64,000 nucleotides of DNA from Rhynchopus euleeides (lineage: Eukaryota; Euglenozoa; Diplonemea; Diplonemida; Diplonemidae), in NCBI GenBank assembly GCA_963210315.1, contig OY723248.1:1566727-1630726 (forward strand), read 5' to 3'. Under the pieces are notes generated by a model. The model was given only the letters and a program-made list of their open reading frames with translations, made no database searches and was not told where the DNA came from. How positions within the stretch are numbered: position 1 is the first letter of the stretch; every line of letters starts with the position of its first letter. Positions 44,291-54,778 of this stretch are shown one piece after another. The translations under genes were made by a program, and so were the position numbers.

Positions 44291-44965
44291 CCGGATTTTT
44301 GGATAAAGTGCATGGTCCTGAGTGGTGCCTTGGGCTTCGCATACGTACAGCTGGGAGGACCACTATGGACAGGCCAAATGCTGGAGTCACACCCACTTTA
44401 CAGAGGTGCAGCCACGTCTGCAAGTTTGCGGACAGCCGCAAACCCGCAGAAGATGGCAAAAAGTACCGCTCCTGCACGGAGGTTCTCCTGAAGGTCACAG
44501 GGACGCACCAAGGCTCCGGCAGAGAATGCAGGCCGGGATGGATGTGCCCTGCCTATGTTGGGTCGGTGGGTTAGCAGGACCTGATCGGTGCGGCCTCCGC
44601 CTGGCTTCAGTCCTGCTTTGAGTGCTTTCAGTCCGCTCTGATGTCCAGCCTCCCCGAACGGGATGGTGAAGAACCCGTACGCCAGATCAGCTCAGCTGTA
44701 CAACGTCCGAGGAAGGTGGACTGCCCACCGCACACCGCCGTGCTGGTCCGCCCTGCTGCGCCTGCGGTGCTGGGGTGCGCCTGCTGCCTGATTGGCCCCG
44801 GCGCTCGGAAGCAGCATCAAGCATGCCGAACAGCAGCAGGGCGGGCCTGGCGGGGGTACTGCCTTGGTGGCCTTGTGTTGGCCAGAGTGGGCGGATCAGG
44901 GTCCCCTGGCACGGCAGGTCAGCGTCCTGCCCACCGTCACGCCGAGCCACCCCTACAACACGCTC

Positions 44966-45045
44966 TCCTGCACTTTATTGCACTTTACTGCATTTTACTG
45001 CACTTTACTGCATTTTATTGCACTTTATTTTATTTTATGTTTTTT
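44966..45045. repeat. TTTACTGCACTTTAT tandem block 2
   Basis: Same words and orientation as 44222-44290. Together they look like direct repeats bracketing 675 bp, or two expansions of one seed. Confidence 0.75.
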
Positions 45046-45107
45046 ATTTTTAAAATGCAGCATTTGTCCAGCCTTGCGACCCCCCCCCCAATCAAGAAGT
45101 TCACAAC

Positions 45108-45894
45108 CAGGCATGTCGCTAAGCGTCGACCGTCGACCCAGTGATTTTGGGTTTCCCCCCCCATAAAAAAGCGTCGACCCAGCGTCGACCCAGTGGACTG
45201 GGTTGACGCTTGGTCGAGGCTTGGAGCGTCGACCCAGTGGACCAACTGGGTTGCCATTCAAGCCTGGACCAAGCGTCAACCCATTTATTACACTGGGTCG
45301 ACGCTCACCAAGCGTCGACCAAGCGTCAACCCACTTTCACTGGGTCGACGTCGAAGAGAGTATGGTTTTGCAGGAACAGATGATCACTACCGTGGCCTCC
45401 GGCGGCTGGGGGGCTCCGCCCCCCAGACCCCCCTGTGGCGTATGTCTCGTACTCAAGTCATTCGATTCCCACCGGGTCAGGGACAGGGGGACGCAGCCAG
45501 CTCACACAGAATCTGTACGCCCACAATGAACAGATGTTCACTACCGTGGCCTCCGGCGGCTGGGGGGCTCTGCCCCCCAGACCCCCTATCTCGCGTGCCC
45601 GTCTAGTAACCAAGTCCTTGCGCTTTGACGGCCGTGGCATATCAGGGGGCAGCGTCGAAATCATGGTCCCGAAAGCCATTTTTTGGTTTCCTCCGGCACC
45701 CGACGGCGCGAACCCAGCGCCTCACACCGTGCCCACCTAGTGGTCCACCGATGGGAAAATTTGGCAACAACACGAGCGCGCGCGAAGCGCGCGCGAGAAA
45801 AATTGACCCCTAGTGTTTTCCCCCCTGATCCCCCCCCAAAACAGGAGCGTCAACCCATCAAATCTCCAAAATCGAAAAGTTAGCGACAGGCCTG
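45108..45894. mobile_element. Mutator-like non-autonomous element, copy 2 (9-bp duplication)
   Basis: Same ends as copy 1 (CAGGCATGTCGCTAA and complement), flanked by the perfect duplication GTTCACAAC (45099-45107; 45895-45903). It is very similar to copy 1 with small deletions (787 against 864 bp), for instance in the GTCGAC array and between the two hairpin modules. Different duplications prove two independent insertions rather than a segmental duplication. Confidence 0.88.
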
Positions 45895-45903
45895 GTTCAC
45901 AAC

Positions 45904-47428
45904 AAAAATATCGCCTCAGGATTGATGCTGCGAATGCTGCTTCTGATTGACCCACCACCCTCTGATTGGAGTCGGTGGTCGCACGATTTCAAACAAAAAA
46001 GTAAACATCTCATACCGTGAGCGGAGCCCTAAGGCCGGCTGTCCCCACGGCAGCCTCTGCTCTGGGGATAAAATGAAGAGAAGGAGGGGGGCTGATCGAA
46101 GCCCTTCCCTCCTGACTTTGACTTTGTATTTTGGCACGGCAAGCAGTATCCAACGGAAACGAACACCCCCGCCTCACCACCCCACCCCAACCCCAACCGG
46201 GGCCTCAGAGAGAGGTCGTCATTCGTCATCCCATTTTTATTGGGCAGGTTCATTTCGAGGCAGCCCCATGCCCTGGGTTTTGCTCTTGTCTCCATATTTT
46301 TTGTCGTCCTTCCCCCCCCCCCCCCCCACATCCCGAAAATCTATCCCTTGAGCCCCGTCTCTCCGTCGCAAATTCCTCTCTCCCGCACCCGTTTATTTCT
46401 CCTTGAGAAAAAAGCAAAATCAAGCCGCCCCAAGCACAGCTGGGGTTGGGAAAAGTGAAAAAAAGTAAAAAAAAACCCAGAACGAAAGTGCGATTGAACG
46501 ATGCATCCTGTGTATTTGGGGGTCATCCCCTACCGCAGCCCCCCCACTCGCGGTGGGGGCTGTGTTTCGAGACAGGCCCGTCTGTGTCCCCTGGATCTAA
46601 GCCTCCGAATAAATGGCACGAGTGGAAAATACAGTGTTCAGCCGCAGTCTGGCAAAATATCGATCCCTTACACCGGGATAAAAAGTAGGTCTTCAAAAAA
46701 ACTGGCAGTGGTTTACACCGTGAGGTCTCCTGGATTGGTTTGGGGTGAGGATCGGCACTGTGGGTTCGAGCTACGGATAACAAGGGTCGTTCAGTGCAAA
46801 ATCGTTCAATATTCCTGAAAACAGCGTGTGCGTGGAGCGCGGTGGAGGGTTTTGCCAATTTCTAAAAACAGCGCGCTTTCCTCCTGCCACTCCCCAAGGG
46901 CACGTGCCGTAAAGGCAAATGGCATGACGTGCCTCTTGGCTGCTGTGTCATCAATCAAAGTATGACAGAGCCTAGTTGGTAATAGGAACAGGTTGCTAGG
47001 TTAGGTGCAGGTGTGTCTAGCCCAGCTGTCCCGCGTGGTTGGTGCCTTTTTCTTGCCCCCTTTGCGGTCCGAGGCAGAGGTTTTTGTCCAGCAGGCGCAG
47101 CAACTGCTGGAGAACCGCGCCAACTCGGAGAGCCGCAAGGGTGTGGATGCGTCGTGGTGGTCAGGGAGGGTGTGTGTGTTTGCGTGGAAGGCTAGAAAAT
47201 CTCGATGTTCATCTCCGGCATCCAGTGTAAGAGCGCTGCCCAAAAAGAGGCCAATCAACCCGAAGGGGTGGCTATCAGCGACAACAGAAGCGGTGCTCCT
47301 CCCTCCCCACCGCCCCCACCCCCCGATCAACAGGACGGCATCCCGTTTTATGCATCGCCTCACATCACATCACACCACGCATCGCCACAACAGCATACAC
47401 CCGCGGCGCCTGTGAGCGCCTGCACAGC
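45904..47428. other. intergenic stretch and leader of the next gene
   Basis: No gene is recognised. C run near 46310-46327. A possible 5' exon could lie at 47000-47400, where the composition becomes coding-like, but no start and donor are convincing. Confidence 0.4.
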
Positions 47429-48025
47429 ATGGGCACCTGTGGCGAGGTGTCGGCACCCCAGGCTGTGCCGCGCGGTGACGTCTTCAAAGGCATTTTGACT
47501 GTCCCGGAGGGGGCTGTTGCGTTTGAGGCGGCGGATCATGACGTGGGGCTTGTGACAACAAACGGCGTGTTCCCGCAGCACTTCGGGCAGTTCAACCCTT
47601 TGGAACGGGTCATCCTGCTGGCGCAGGGCAACCTGCAGTCCATCGCATCTGCGTGGTTCGCGCTTCCGATTGTCGTCGAGGTGGTGCAGAACGACGACGT
47701 GTCAGAGGAGGCTGCAGGCCCCAGCCCGACCTTCCTCTTCGACCGCAAAGTCAAACTACTCATCGACGGGAAGCGCCTCCTCGGCGAGGCGCACTCAGCA
47801 GTGCACCTGACATCCCGCCCCCTCTATGAGAAAGTCAAGAGCGGCCAGGTCGGGCTCGGCCAGCTCTTCCGTTCGCTGGGTGTGCTGCCACGCTTCACCC
47901 TGCTTGCAGCAGGGCGGCCTGTAGACGGTGGCATCTGGCGTCTCTACGAGCTGCGTGCCGAAGGCATCGCGACACGGATTCTCGAGATATTCCCTGAAGA
48001 TGCGGTGCGCATGCCGGAGGCATAG
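47429..48025 (+). CDS. chorismate-lyase-like (UbiC/DUF98 fold) protein
   Basis: The 198 residues contain NPLERVILLAQGNLQSIASA near 49-68, close to the RILLxxDGSxT...L pattern of chorismate pyruvate-lyases. VKLLIDGKRLLGEAHSAVHL follows near 110-128, then VGLGQLF and, near the end, RLYELRAEGIATRILEIFPE, close to the RRYxLxxxGxPxxxxxExFP ending of the fold. UbiC releases 4-hydroxybenzoate from chorismate; many DUF98 relatives have unknown ligands, so enzyme activity is not assured. The start ATG lies one base after a TGCACAG acceptor-like site, so an upstream exon, for instance a targeting peptide, may be missing. Confidence 0.55.
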   Translation: MGTCGEVSAPQAVPRGDVFKGILTVPEGAVAFEAADHDVGLVTTNGVFPQHFGQFNPLERVILLAQGNLQSIASAWFALPIVVEVVQNDDVSEEAAGPSPTFLFDRKVKLLIDGKRLLGEAHSAVHLTSRPLYEKVKSGQVGLGQLFRSLGVLPRFTLLAAGRPVDGGIWRLYELRAEGIATRILEIFPEDAVRMPEA

Positions 48026-48953
48026 TGTCGGTTAACTCGCTGCACCCTGTCAAATCTGGCGGTGCAGGGGAAGGGGGCCATCGGCAGCGGTGGCACTGAC
48101 AGGGTTGGGGTGGGCTGTGTCCACAAAGCTACATCACCTCTCCCCTCGACACCCCCTCCCCCGGATCTCTACAGCGAAGAACCGGGTATTATCAGACCAG
48201 GGCTTGCAAGGCCCTGGCGGTTGTGTGTGTGAGTGTTTGCAGCAGTGATTTGCAACAGTGAAGGGATCATCAATGTTCGCTTGGTACGACCTTCCACTAG
48301 CCGTGAGTGTGTGTTGAGAAGGAGTCATCACAGGGGGTCCCGATATATCCTCCCTTGACATCAGACCATGCCATGCCATGCTCTGCCCGTTTACGTCACC
48401 CAGCTCGCTATCCCATGGCATGTCGGTGAGCCCCTCTTCTCCGAAGCCAGTTCCTTTGGGGAGACCATGGCTGCTTTGCTGAGTTTTTGCCAGCCTTCCG
48501 GTTTTCTGCTTCAGCTGCATGCCCTGCTGGCCCATGCACCGGGCAGCGAGACACCCCGTCCCTCTAGCTTCCCTGTCCCCAAGCTTGCCCGTTGTGGGGA
48601 CTGTCTCTGGCTCTCTCGGTGGGTGCCAGCTGGCACCTACCCACCCGCACGGGCGATAGGGTGTGGTGGTGGGTGGTGGCCATTGCACCTCACGTGACGC
48701 GATGAGCCATTTCTATGTTTTGGGAAAGCCCAGTCCAGCCCAGCCCCCCCACCCCACCCTCCATCATTCTTCTCGGGTTTCCTCTCTTGCGCACATCGCA
48801 ACACGGCTCACACCAACCGCCGGGGCTGATCACCGGCCGCAACAACATCATCACCGCGAAGGTATTTGCACCACACCACAGTTGTTCTTTGTGATTCACG
48901 ACACGCCACAACTCTCTCTCCCCAGGCGCACATCCCGGCCTGCCTCGGGTGCC
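48026..48953. other. intergenic / leader region
   Basis: No gene is recognised. A pyrimidine-rich tract ends with CTCTCTCTCCCCAG at 48925, 28 bases before the next ATG. Confidence 0.45.
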
Positions 48954-49685
48954 ATGAGCGCTACGGAGGCCCCGCAGCGGACCGCTCCGGGCGATGCGGC
49001 ACCGGGGGGACCTGGCGAGGCCGCTGCCACCGCGGCGGGGCAGGGTGAGTCCCACCAGGCCCAGGGGCAGGCGGGCACACATGCGAGCAGGGCCGAGCAT
49101 GACCACGACATCATCCTGCTGAGCCACGTGTGGTTCCGCAGGAAGCGGACCGGGGAGGAGTTCTCGCGGAACGGCCATGCCCTCATCATGACGGTGCTGG
49201 TGGTGATCTTCCTGATGCAGATCATGGTGGCGCACTTCCCCAGCATGATGCGTGAGAATGCAGTGGGCGTGTCGGGCGGGCGCTGCCAGGCTGGATGCTT
49301 CCACTGGAGCTGTGGCAGCCACGGGGGCACCGTGGCCTCAGGAACCTGCAGCGGGTTTGACGTGACGATGAGTGTCTGCCGCGGGGCTTCCATCGGGAAC
49401 CTCTTCTGTGTCGGCGTTGCGATGATCGTCGAGGCGACGGAGATCGTGCGGCCGGGCATGATGTCCATCCGCTACCGCTATGTCATCACCCCGCTGACCT
49501 TCGCTGCAGGGTTCTTCCTTCTGATCTCGGTGATGGATTTCCTGGTCACCTGGAATAAGGACACCTGCGGTATCATCATCAGCGATGCTTTCCAGCTCTC
49601 CTACGGATGGGTGTTGTCCTTCATCAACTCCGTCGTCCTCTTCTACACGTCGCACAGCGTCTGGAAGGGGAAGAGCCCTTGGTAG
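48954..49685 (+). CDS. four-helix membrane protein, unknown function
   Basis: The protein has 243 residues. An Ala/Gly/Gln-rich N-terminus of about 45 residues precedes four hydrophobic helices at roughly 76-95, 140-160, 172-196 and 208-231. Between helices 1 and 2 is a loop with five Cys (GGRCQAGCFHWSCGSHGG, then GTCSG and SVCRG), probably disulfide-bonded and therefore extracytoplasmic. No known family is recognised; the layout recalls tetraspan proteins. The 269-residue protein at 56997 has a similar four-helix plan but no evident sequence similarity. The start follows an acceptor-like CCCCAG by 28 bases. Confidence 0.7.
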   Translation: MSATEAPQRTAPGDAAPGGPGEAAATAAGQGESHQAQGQAGTHASRAEHDHDIILLSHVWFRRKRTGEEFSRNGHALIMTVLVVIFLMQIMVAHFPSMMRENAVGVSGGRCQAGCFHWSCGSHGGTVASGTCSGFDVTMSVCRGASIGNLFCVGVAMIVEATEIVRPGMMSIRYRYVITPLTFAAGFFLLISVMDFLVTWNKDTCGIIISDAFQLSYGWVLSFINSVVLFYTSHSVWKGKSPW

Positions 49686-50614
49686 GGAGGGGGCTGGTGA
49701 GAGTGGAGCAGAACCGCGGGTTGTGGGATCGGGCGGAAGCCCCTACCGTGCAGTTCCCTTGCTGTTTTGTTTCATTGCACCCCTTTGGCGTGGATGCCTG
49801 TGTGGACAGCCCTGGGGCTGTGCGCAGGATCCTGAGGAAGTTTTGATGGTTTGGCCGTGTTGCCCTCCCTGATCAACCGTGTGGCTGTGGGTGCCCCTCG
49901 GCCTATATTTAGATGGGACCGGCATGGAAATCGAGTGTCATGAGAAACATAGCGGGGGTTGCGGTGAACGCACACGCCTCCGCGACCTGTGCATGAGGGT
50001 GGGATCGTGGTCTGCGTTGCGGCACTTCCTCGTGCCACAAGCAGCAGTGCAATAGGGGTGGCATTGCTGTGGTCCGCCATGTACTTCTCCGAATGTTCTA
50101 GAGGTGCTTTCCGATCGTTGCGGTCTATTGGCCACATCGTGCTGCGCCAAAGCTCGGGAGGGGGGTGGGGTGGTGTGATTCTGTAGATAATAGTAGATCG
50201 GTAGATGCTAATGATGGGTAGTGCGCTGCGGACGCCCAAGCCAACCCAATGAACCCACCAACCCATCCCGCTGATTCTTGTTGCGCACATGAAGTTCACA
50301 GAAAGTGCCCCATTCAGTTCTGGGAACTGTGTCTGAACATTTCGGCACAGGAATGTCATCACTGTAGATCCTTCCCAGCTTCGCATGACCCGTCGGGCTG
50401 TGGGTGTGATGGTTTTCTGCTTTTCTGCACACCACCCTCGCTCGGTCAGGGAGGTTGTGAGTTGTGTGCAGACGAAGTGCAAATCAGCAGAGGAAGAGTG
50501 TTTGAGTTGAAGTGTCAACGTTGCACCACACACCCACCCCACCACTGCACCCGCACACAGCCTGGACACCATCCAGAACACCACACCGACGTCCCACCAC
50601 TGCGGACAGACACG
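49686..50614. other. intergenic / leader region
   Basis: No gene is recognised. The last acceptor-like site is CGCACACAG, ending at 50560, 54 bases before the next ATG. Confidence 0.45.
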
Positions 50615-51742
50615 ATGCGGGTCGTCCAGCTCCTGTGTGCTGCCGTGGTGCTCTGCGGCACACCTGCCTTGGGTGCCAAGCAACTGATGGTGATGTCGGC
50701 CCCACTGTCCAGCGGATACTACTCTGCTCTGTACGGGAAGATCCTCGACTTCCAGGCGCGCTACGCACTGGCCATCATCGGGCACGACGACGTGCTGATC
50801 CTGACAGACGCGACGGCGCGTGGGGAGCTGATGAGCAGGGGTGTGCCTGCCGCGGTGCTGGTGGAGAACGCGCTGCAGCAGGACATCTGGATGCGGGACT
50901 TCACGACGGTGAACCCGTACAGCCCTGTGCAGTTCCGCTACGCCCCTGCAGCGCAGGGCGGGAGCCGGACCGAGGCCGACCACGTGCAGAACAAGTTCAA
51001 CGACCTCTTGTCGACCCGGGTGCAGGTGGGCTTCGCGGCGAAGCAGAACTACGTGCTGGACGGAGGGAACGTGGTGGACAACCACGCGAACCGCGCCATC
51101 ACGACGGACAGGTTCCTCGCAGACAACCCGTCGCTCACCACAAAGGCAGCCGCGAAGGAGGTGCTGAAGCAGATCCTGAAGGTGGACGAGGTGGCCATCA
51201 TCCCGTCGGACGACCCGAACCTGGCACACGCGGACGGGATGGTGATGTGGGCCGGGGACAGCGCCCTGGTTGTGAACGACTACTCGGACCAGCCGACGCT
51301 GCGTGCCTCCATCATGGCCGAGCTGCGTGCCTCCTTCCCGTCCGTGACGATCACCGAGGTCCCTGTCCAGTACAAGGAGGACGCGTTCGACAGCCGCTTC
51401 AGCTCCGCCACGGGGATCAACGTGAACTCTGTGATGACGGAGGACTACATCTACATGCCCACCTTCAACAGCGCGAACGATGCTGTGGTGCGCGACAAGA
51501 TTGCCGCCATCACCTCGAAGCAGATCATCGGAGTCGATGCACGTGACGTGGCGGTGATGGGGGGCAGCTGCAGGTGCCTCGTGTGGCAGCTCGGGGGTAC
51601 GCACGCTGCCACAGCGAAGCGCGGCCTTGCGCCTTCTGCTCTGTCCTCCCCTGCCACACCGACCCCGGGTGCCGGCGGTGTGGTGCGTGTGTCACTGGTG
51701 TGGGTGGTGGTGGCTGCGCTTGTGAGCGTGCTGCTGCTGTAG
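50615..51742 (+). CDS. secreted peptidyl-arginine/agmatine deiminase-like enzyme (PAD_porph family)
   Basis: The 375 residues begin with a signal peptide (VVQLLCAAVVLCGTPALGA). The guanidino-group-modifying fold is shown by QQDIWMRDF near 88-96, DGGNVVDN near 149-156, HADGMVMW near 205-212 (catalytic His and Asp) and GGSCRC near 316-321, where the final Cys is the likely nucleophile. Enzymes of this family convert agmatine to N-carbamoylputrescine or deiminate peptidyl arginine. The C-terminus ends in a hydrophobic segment (VSLVWVVVAALVSVLLL) directly at the stop after a small-residue region. That is the layout of a GPI-anchor signal or single membrane anchor, so the enzyme is probably at the cell surface or in the secretory lumen. 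Family members are mainly bacterial, so transfer from bacteria is plausible. No intron is seen. Confidence 0.75.
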   Translation: MRVVQLLCAAVVLCGTPALGAKQLMVMSAPLSSGYYSALYGKILDFQARYALAIIGHDDVLILTDATARGELMSRGVPAAVLVENALQQDIWMRDFTTVNPYSPVQFRYAPAAQGGSRTEADHVQNKFNDLLSTRVQVGFAAKQNYVLDGGNVVDNHANRAITTDRFLADNPSLTTKAAAKEVLKQILKVDEVAIIPSDDPNLAHADGMVMWAGDSALVVNDYSDQPTLRASIMAELRASFPSVTITEVPVQYKEDAFDSRFSSATGINVNSVMTEDYIYMPTFNSANDAVVRDKIAAITSKQIIGVDARDVAVMGGSCRCLVWQLGGTHAATAKRGLAPSALSSPATPTPGAGGVVRVSLVWVVVAALVSVLLL

Positions 51743-53006
51743 GGCAGAAGTGCACAACCACAAACACAGCCACCCACACCCAGTGCACACTGCGGTCGCT
51801 AATCCGTGTTCCCTCCCCTCCCACCCACTCAGCTTGTTATGTTCAAATTACACTCAACCAACTTACAACACCTGCACAACAGCACTCTGTGTGCTGACTG
51901 AGAATTTCGTCGTGCGGGCTGTGGCTTGGCTCGCCCTTGCCACCTGCACTGCACTGCGTCGTGCGTGTACACAACCAGAAGGCGGCGCGGCGTGCCACAT
52001 GTTGCAGTGAGGCTGTGCCTGGACGTGCCAGAAGTGGCCGTCTTCCCTGGGTGTGTCCGAATCAGGGAGCTGTGCTGCAACATTGTGGCAAGCAGCGCCG
52101 CCCACGAGAACCCCTCCCCTCAGCCACGCGGGTGGCTGCGTGGCACATCTGTGCCCTGCTTCCACCCTGCCAGTGCGGGTTTGAGGCTGTCTGAGTGCTG
52201 CGCACGTGTCTTGCATATATGCGGTGCCGTGTGGGAGCAGCAGACCTACGCCTCGACAGTGCCTGGTGCTGGTGTGCAGGCTCCTGCAGGGGCAGGGCTG
52301 CATTCGCAAGGCTGTAACGACCCTCAACTTCTTTCACAATTCAACACGAAACGGAGGTGCTACGCATCACACATGTGCACATAGTGTATCGTTAGTGCTA
52401 GTGTGCTTACGTAAATGCACGCCGTCAACCCTAGCAGGCATAAAAGCAACCTGTGTCTGATGGTGGGGGCAGGCAGGCAGGCGGCCGGCAGCCTTTGCAC
52501 TGCACACATGCAGTGATGAGGTGCTGCTGGCAAGTTTAAGGCTGCCCACTTTGTATCAACACACTCCGGGTGGGGTTTCTTGTGCGTGCTTATTGTTTTG
52601 GTAGTTCGGTGCAATCAACTGGGAACCTGTCTGTGCCTTTTGCTGGATCGTCATGTTTGCTGTCACTTCGCGATCCAGCAGGCACAGGTAGTTTCTACCA
52701 CGACAGGAATCCTGGAGCGGGCAGCGCTTTGGCAACAACGACAACCCCACAGCAGGCTCTCTGTTTTAATGTGCATGCGTTCTGCATGTGGTGGGAAGCC
52801 CTGCACACATGTGCCGAAGTGTGCTGCGTGCCTGCTGGCAATAGCAGCTGTGATGCAGGCCTGCCCTCCTCATACAGATGGCAGGAGAGGCTGCCACACA
52901 CGGCCAACACCACCACTGTTGCCTCCCGTGATGTCTGGTTTGTCGTTGTGGTTCGGTCAATATTTCAGCTAAACACGCGACTGATTACTTTCAGTTGGCG
53001 ACACCA

Positions 53007-53047
<41 letters not shown>

Positions 53048-53371
53048 GCTTCGTCCATCCATCGCTCCTTCGAGCCCCCCACTCCTAGCCCAGAGCCGCT
53101 GCACGGTCTACGGTGCCTCTCTCTGCGCTGTGCGACGCACGCTGTACAGCCTTCCAACCACCCTCCTCCCTGCCCCCGCCTGCCTACCAGGCCACAGCCA
53201 CAGCCACGCCAAGGCAATACCACCAATGCCGCACACCCCCTCCACACCCCGCTCCCCCACATTACGCACTCCCGCGTGACGATACCATCCACCCAGCAGA
53301 TGGGTACAGCTGTACACTGCACTTCTTCTTCTTTGCTAACACCTCCACCACCTCCACCTCCACAGGCCCAA
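51743..53371. other. intergenic stretch, possible unseen 5' exons
   Basis: Open frames of up to 172 codons have no recognised domain. A TC microsatellite lies at 53011-53044. Because the next protein lacks the N-terminal half of its family, upstream exons could be hidden here, but I cannot define any. Confidence 0.4.
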
Positions 53372-54778
53372 ATGCCGCCCACCACCCGCCAAGACATGCC
53401 CCATGGACACCAGCAGCAACGAGGGGGGCGAGGGGGTGCAGTGCCTCCTCCGGCTGACCGTGCTGACCGTGCCTGCGCCGAATTCTACCTCCATGTCCTG
53501 TCAGCAGAGGTGCAGGTGGGGAAGGGGTGTCTCAGCAAGGTGGACGACGCGCTGCCCCTGCGGGCCGTGAGGCGCTTTTGGAACGATGTGTGCCACGACA
53601 CCCCGGACCCCTTCGCACGGCAGTGCATGCTGCGTGCCCTTCAGTCGCTCATCGCAGCCTCTGCCCACCGCGACCTTGCAGTCCTCCCCCTGCTGCACAC
53701 CATCATCGGCGGCACCCTCTTCGGCAGCACCGGGACAGACCACGCGCGCGACATGCTCAGCGTGCTGCTGTGCGCCTCAGCCTCGGAGGGCGACAGCACG
53801 CCCCGCTTCCACGCCGCCCTCGCCCTCCTCTCGCAGGTGCTGAGGCGCTGCGCGCCCCTGCCTGCTGCCGCGACACCCCCGGGCGGCTCGCCCCTCGCGT
53901 CTCTCGTGGCTAGCATGGGGGAGCGGCCACACCTGTGCCACTTCGTGTCGCGCTGCCTGCTGGCATACGAATACCTCCTGCACAGGGTGGTGCTGCATGA
54001 GGGTGGTGTCGCCATGGTCCTGTCTGCTGACGTCTTCAGCGATGGCATCTGCCTTGCCGACCTGCTGCATGCCGCGTGGCAGGCGCCTGTGGGCGATGAT
54101 GCCCTGCGGGATACCATGCGGTGTTGGGCGGTGCGTGCTGCAGCCGCTGTGGGGCTGGCGTCGCCCCGGCACTGCGTTGCGCTGATCCCAGCGCTGTCCG
54201 CTGCCTGCTTTGTGGAGCGGCCCGTGGTGCGCGTGGTGGCGCTGGGTCTGCTGTGGGACCTGTCGCACCTGCACCCGCCCCTCGGTGCCACCGTCTCAGA
54301 GGATGAGGATGCCTGCGGCGGGGAGCAGGGGCAGGGGCAGGGGCAGGGACTGCAGTTCCTCGTCTCCTTCCTCGATGCCAGCCAGGCGGAGCTGCAGAGC
54401 GTTGCGGTGCACGGGGTGTGCCGCCTGCTGCTGCACGGCGTGTCGCCGTCGCCGGAGTTTCTGGTGTCGCGCCTGGCCCGCCTCGCGGTGTCGGGGTGCC
54501 CCGACAGTGTGCTGTCGCTCGTCAGGAGCTTCTTTGTGCAGTTCTCAGAGAGTGAGGCGCAGCAGGAGTCCATAGCGAACGGCGTGGTGCAGCTTGCTGT
54601 CGAGCTGCAGGGGACAGCAGGCATTGTCTCAGGAGCGCACCCGGCGCTGACCTTCCTGTCGCAGTGGGTCAAGCCGCATGTGCTTCCCGCCATCATCTCT
54701 GCGGTGGAGAAGAACTTCATCGACTTCTTCGGTGCGGCCCCAGACCGTGCCACCGTGTTGGGGTGGCTGGGGGGGTGA
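53372..54778 (+). CDS. HEAT-repeat protein like condensin subunit 3 (CAP-G/Ycg1), C-terminal part
   Basis: The 468 residues are helical repeats. RVVALGLLWDLSHLHP near 286-301 is followed by LQSVAVHGVCRLLLHGVSPS and FLVSRLARLAVSG near 340-372, then LVRSFFVQFSESEAQQESIA near 381-400. This order matches the condensin-3 C-terminal region: evRelAveGLaKLLLsgr, LlsrLillyfnP, LrqcLsvFFpvya, enq. CAP-G is the HEAT subunit that helps condensin hold DNA for mitotic chromosome compaction. Known family members have about 900-1100 residues, so this is either a short divergent form or lacks N-terminal exons. The ATG follows CTCCACAG at 53365 by six bases; the frame is open further upstream but only into Pro/Thr-rich leader. 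Confidence 0.5.
   Translation: MPPTTRQDMPHGHQQQRGGRGGAVPPPADRADRACAEFYLHVLSAEVQVGKGCLSKVDDALPLRAVRRFWNDVCHDTPDPFARQCMLRALQSLIAASAHRDLAVLPLLHTIIGGTLFGSTGTDHARDMLSVLLCASASEGDSTPRFHAALALLSQVLRRCAPLPAAATPPGGSPLASLVASMGERPHLCHFVSRCLLAYEYLLHRVVLHEGGVAMVLSADVFSDGICLADLLHAAWQAPVGDDALRDTMRCWAVRAAAAVGLASPRHCVALIPALSAACFVERPVVRVVALGLLWDLSHLHPPLGATVSEDEDACGGEQGQGQGQGLQFLVSFLDASQAELQSVAVHGVCRLLLHGVSPSPEFLVSRLARLAVSGCPDSVLSLVRSFFVQFSESEAQQESIANGVVQLAVELQGTAGIVSGAHPALTFLSQWVKPHVLPAIISAVEKNFIDFFGAAPDRATVLGWLGG

Larger units (their letters stand above)
42928..45107. other. stretch between the two Mutator-like copies
   Basis: Contains the family-3 MITE at 43131-43293, C/G tracts near 43320-43350 and two blocks of TTTACTGCACTTTAT repeats (44222-44290 and 44966-45045) that bracket a GC-rich segment with open frames but no recognised protein. 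Confidence 0.45.

Noticed and set aside
44310..44510. Frame with LGGPLWTGQM resembling the GGPLW motif of tRNA methyltransferase Trm1
   Set aside because: Only one short motif matches; the surrounding residues do not follow the family and the frame closes soon after.
51926..53088. Frames of 152 and 172 codons before the condensin-like gene
   Set aside because: Cys/His/Ser-rich random-looking composition, overlapping frames on both strands, no domain.
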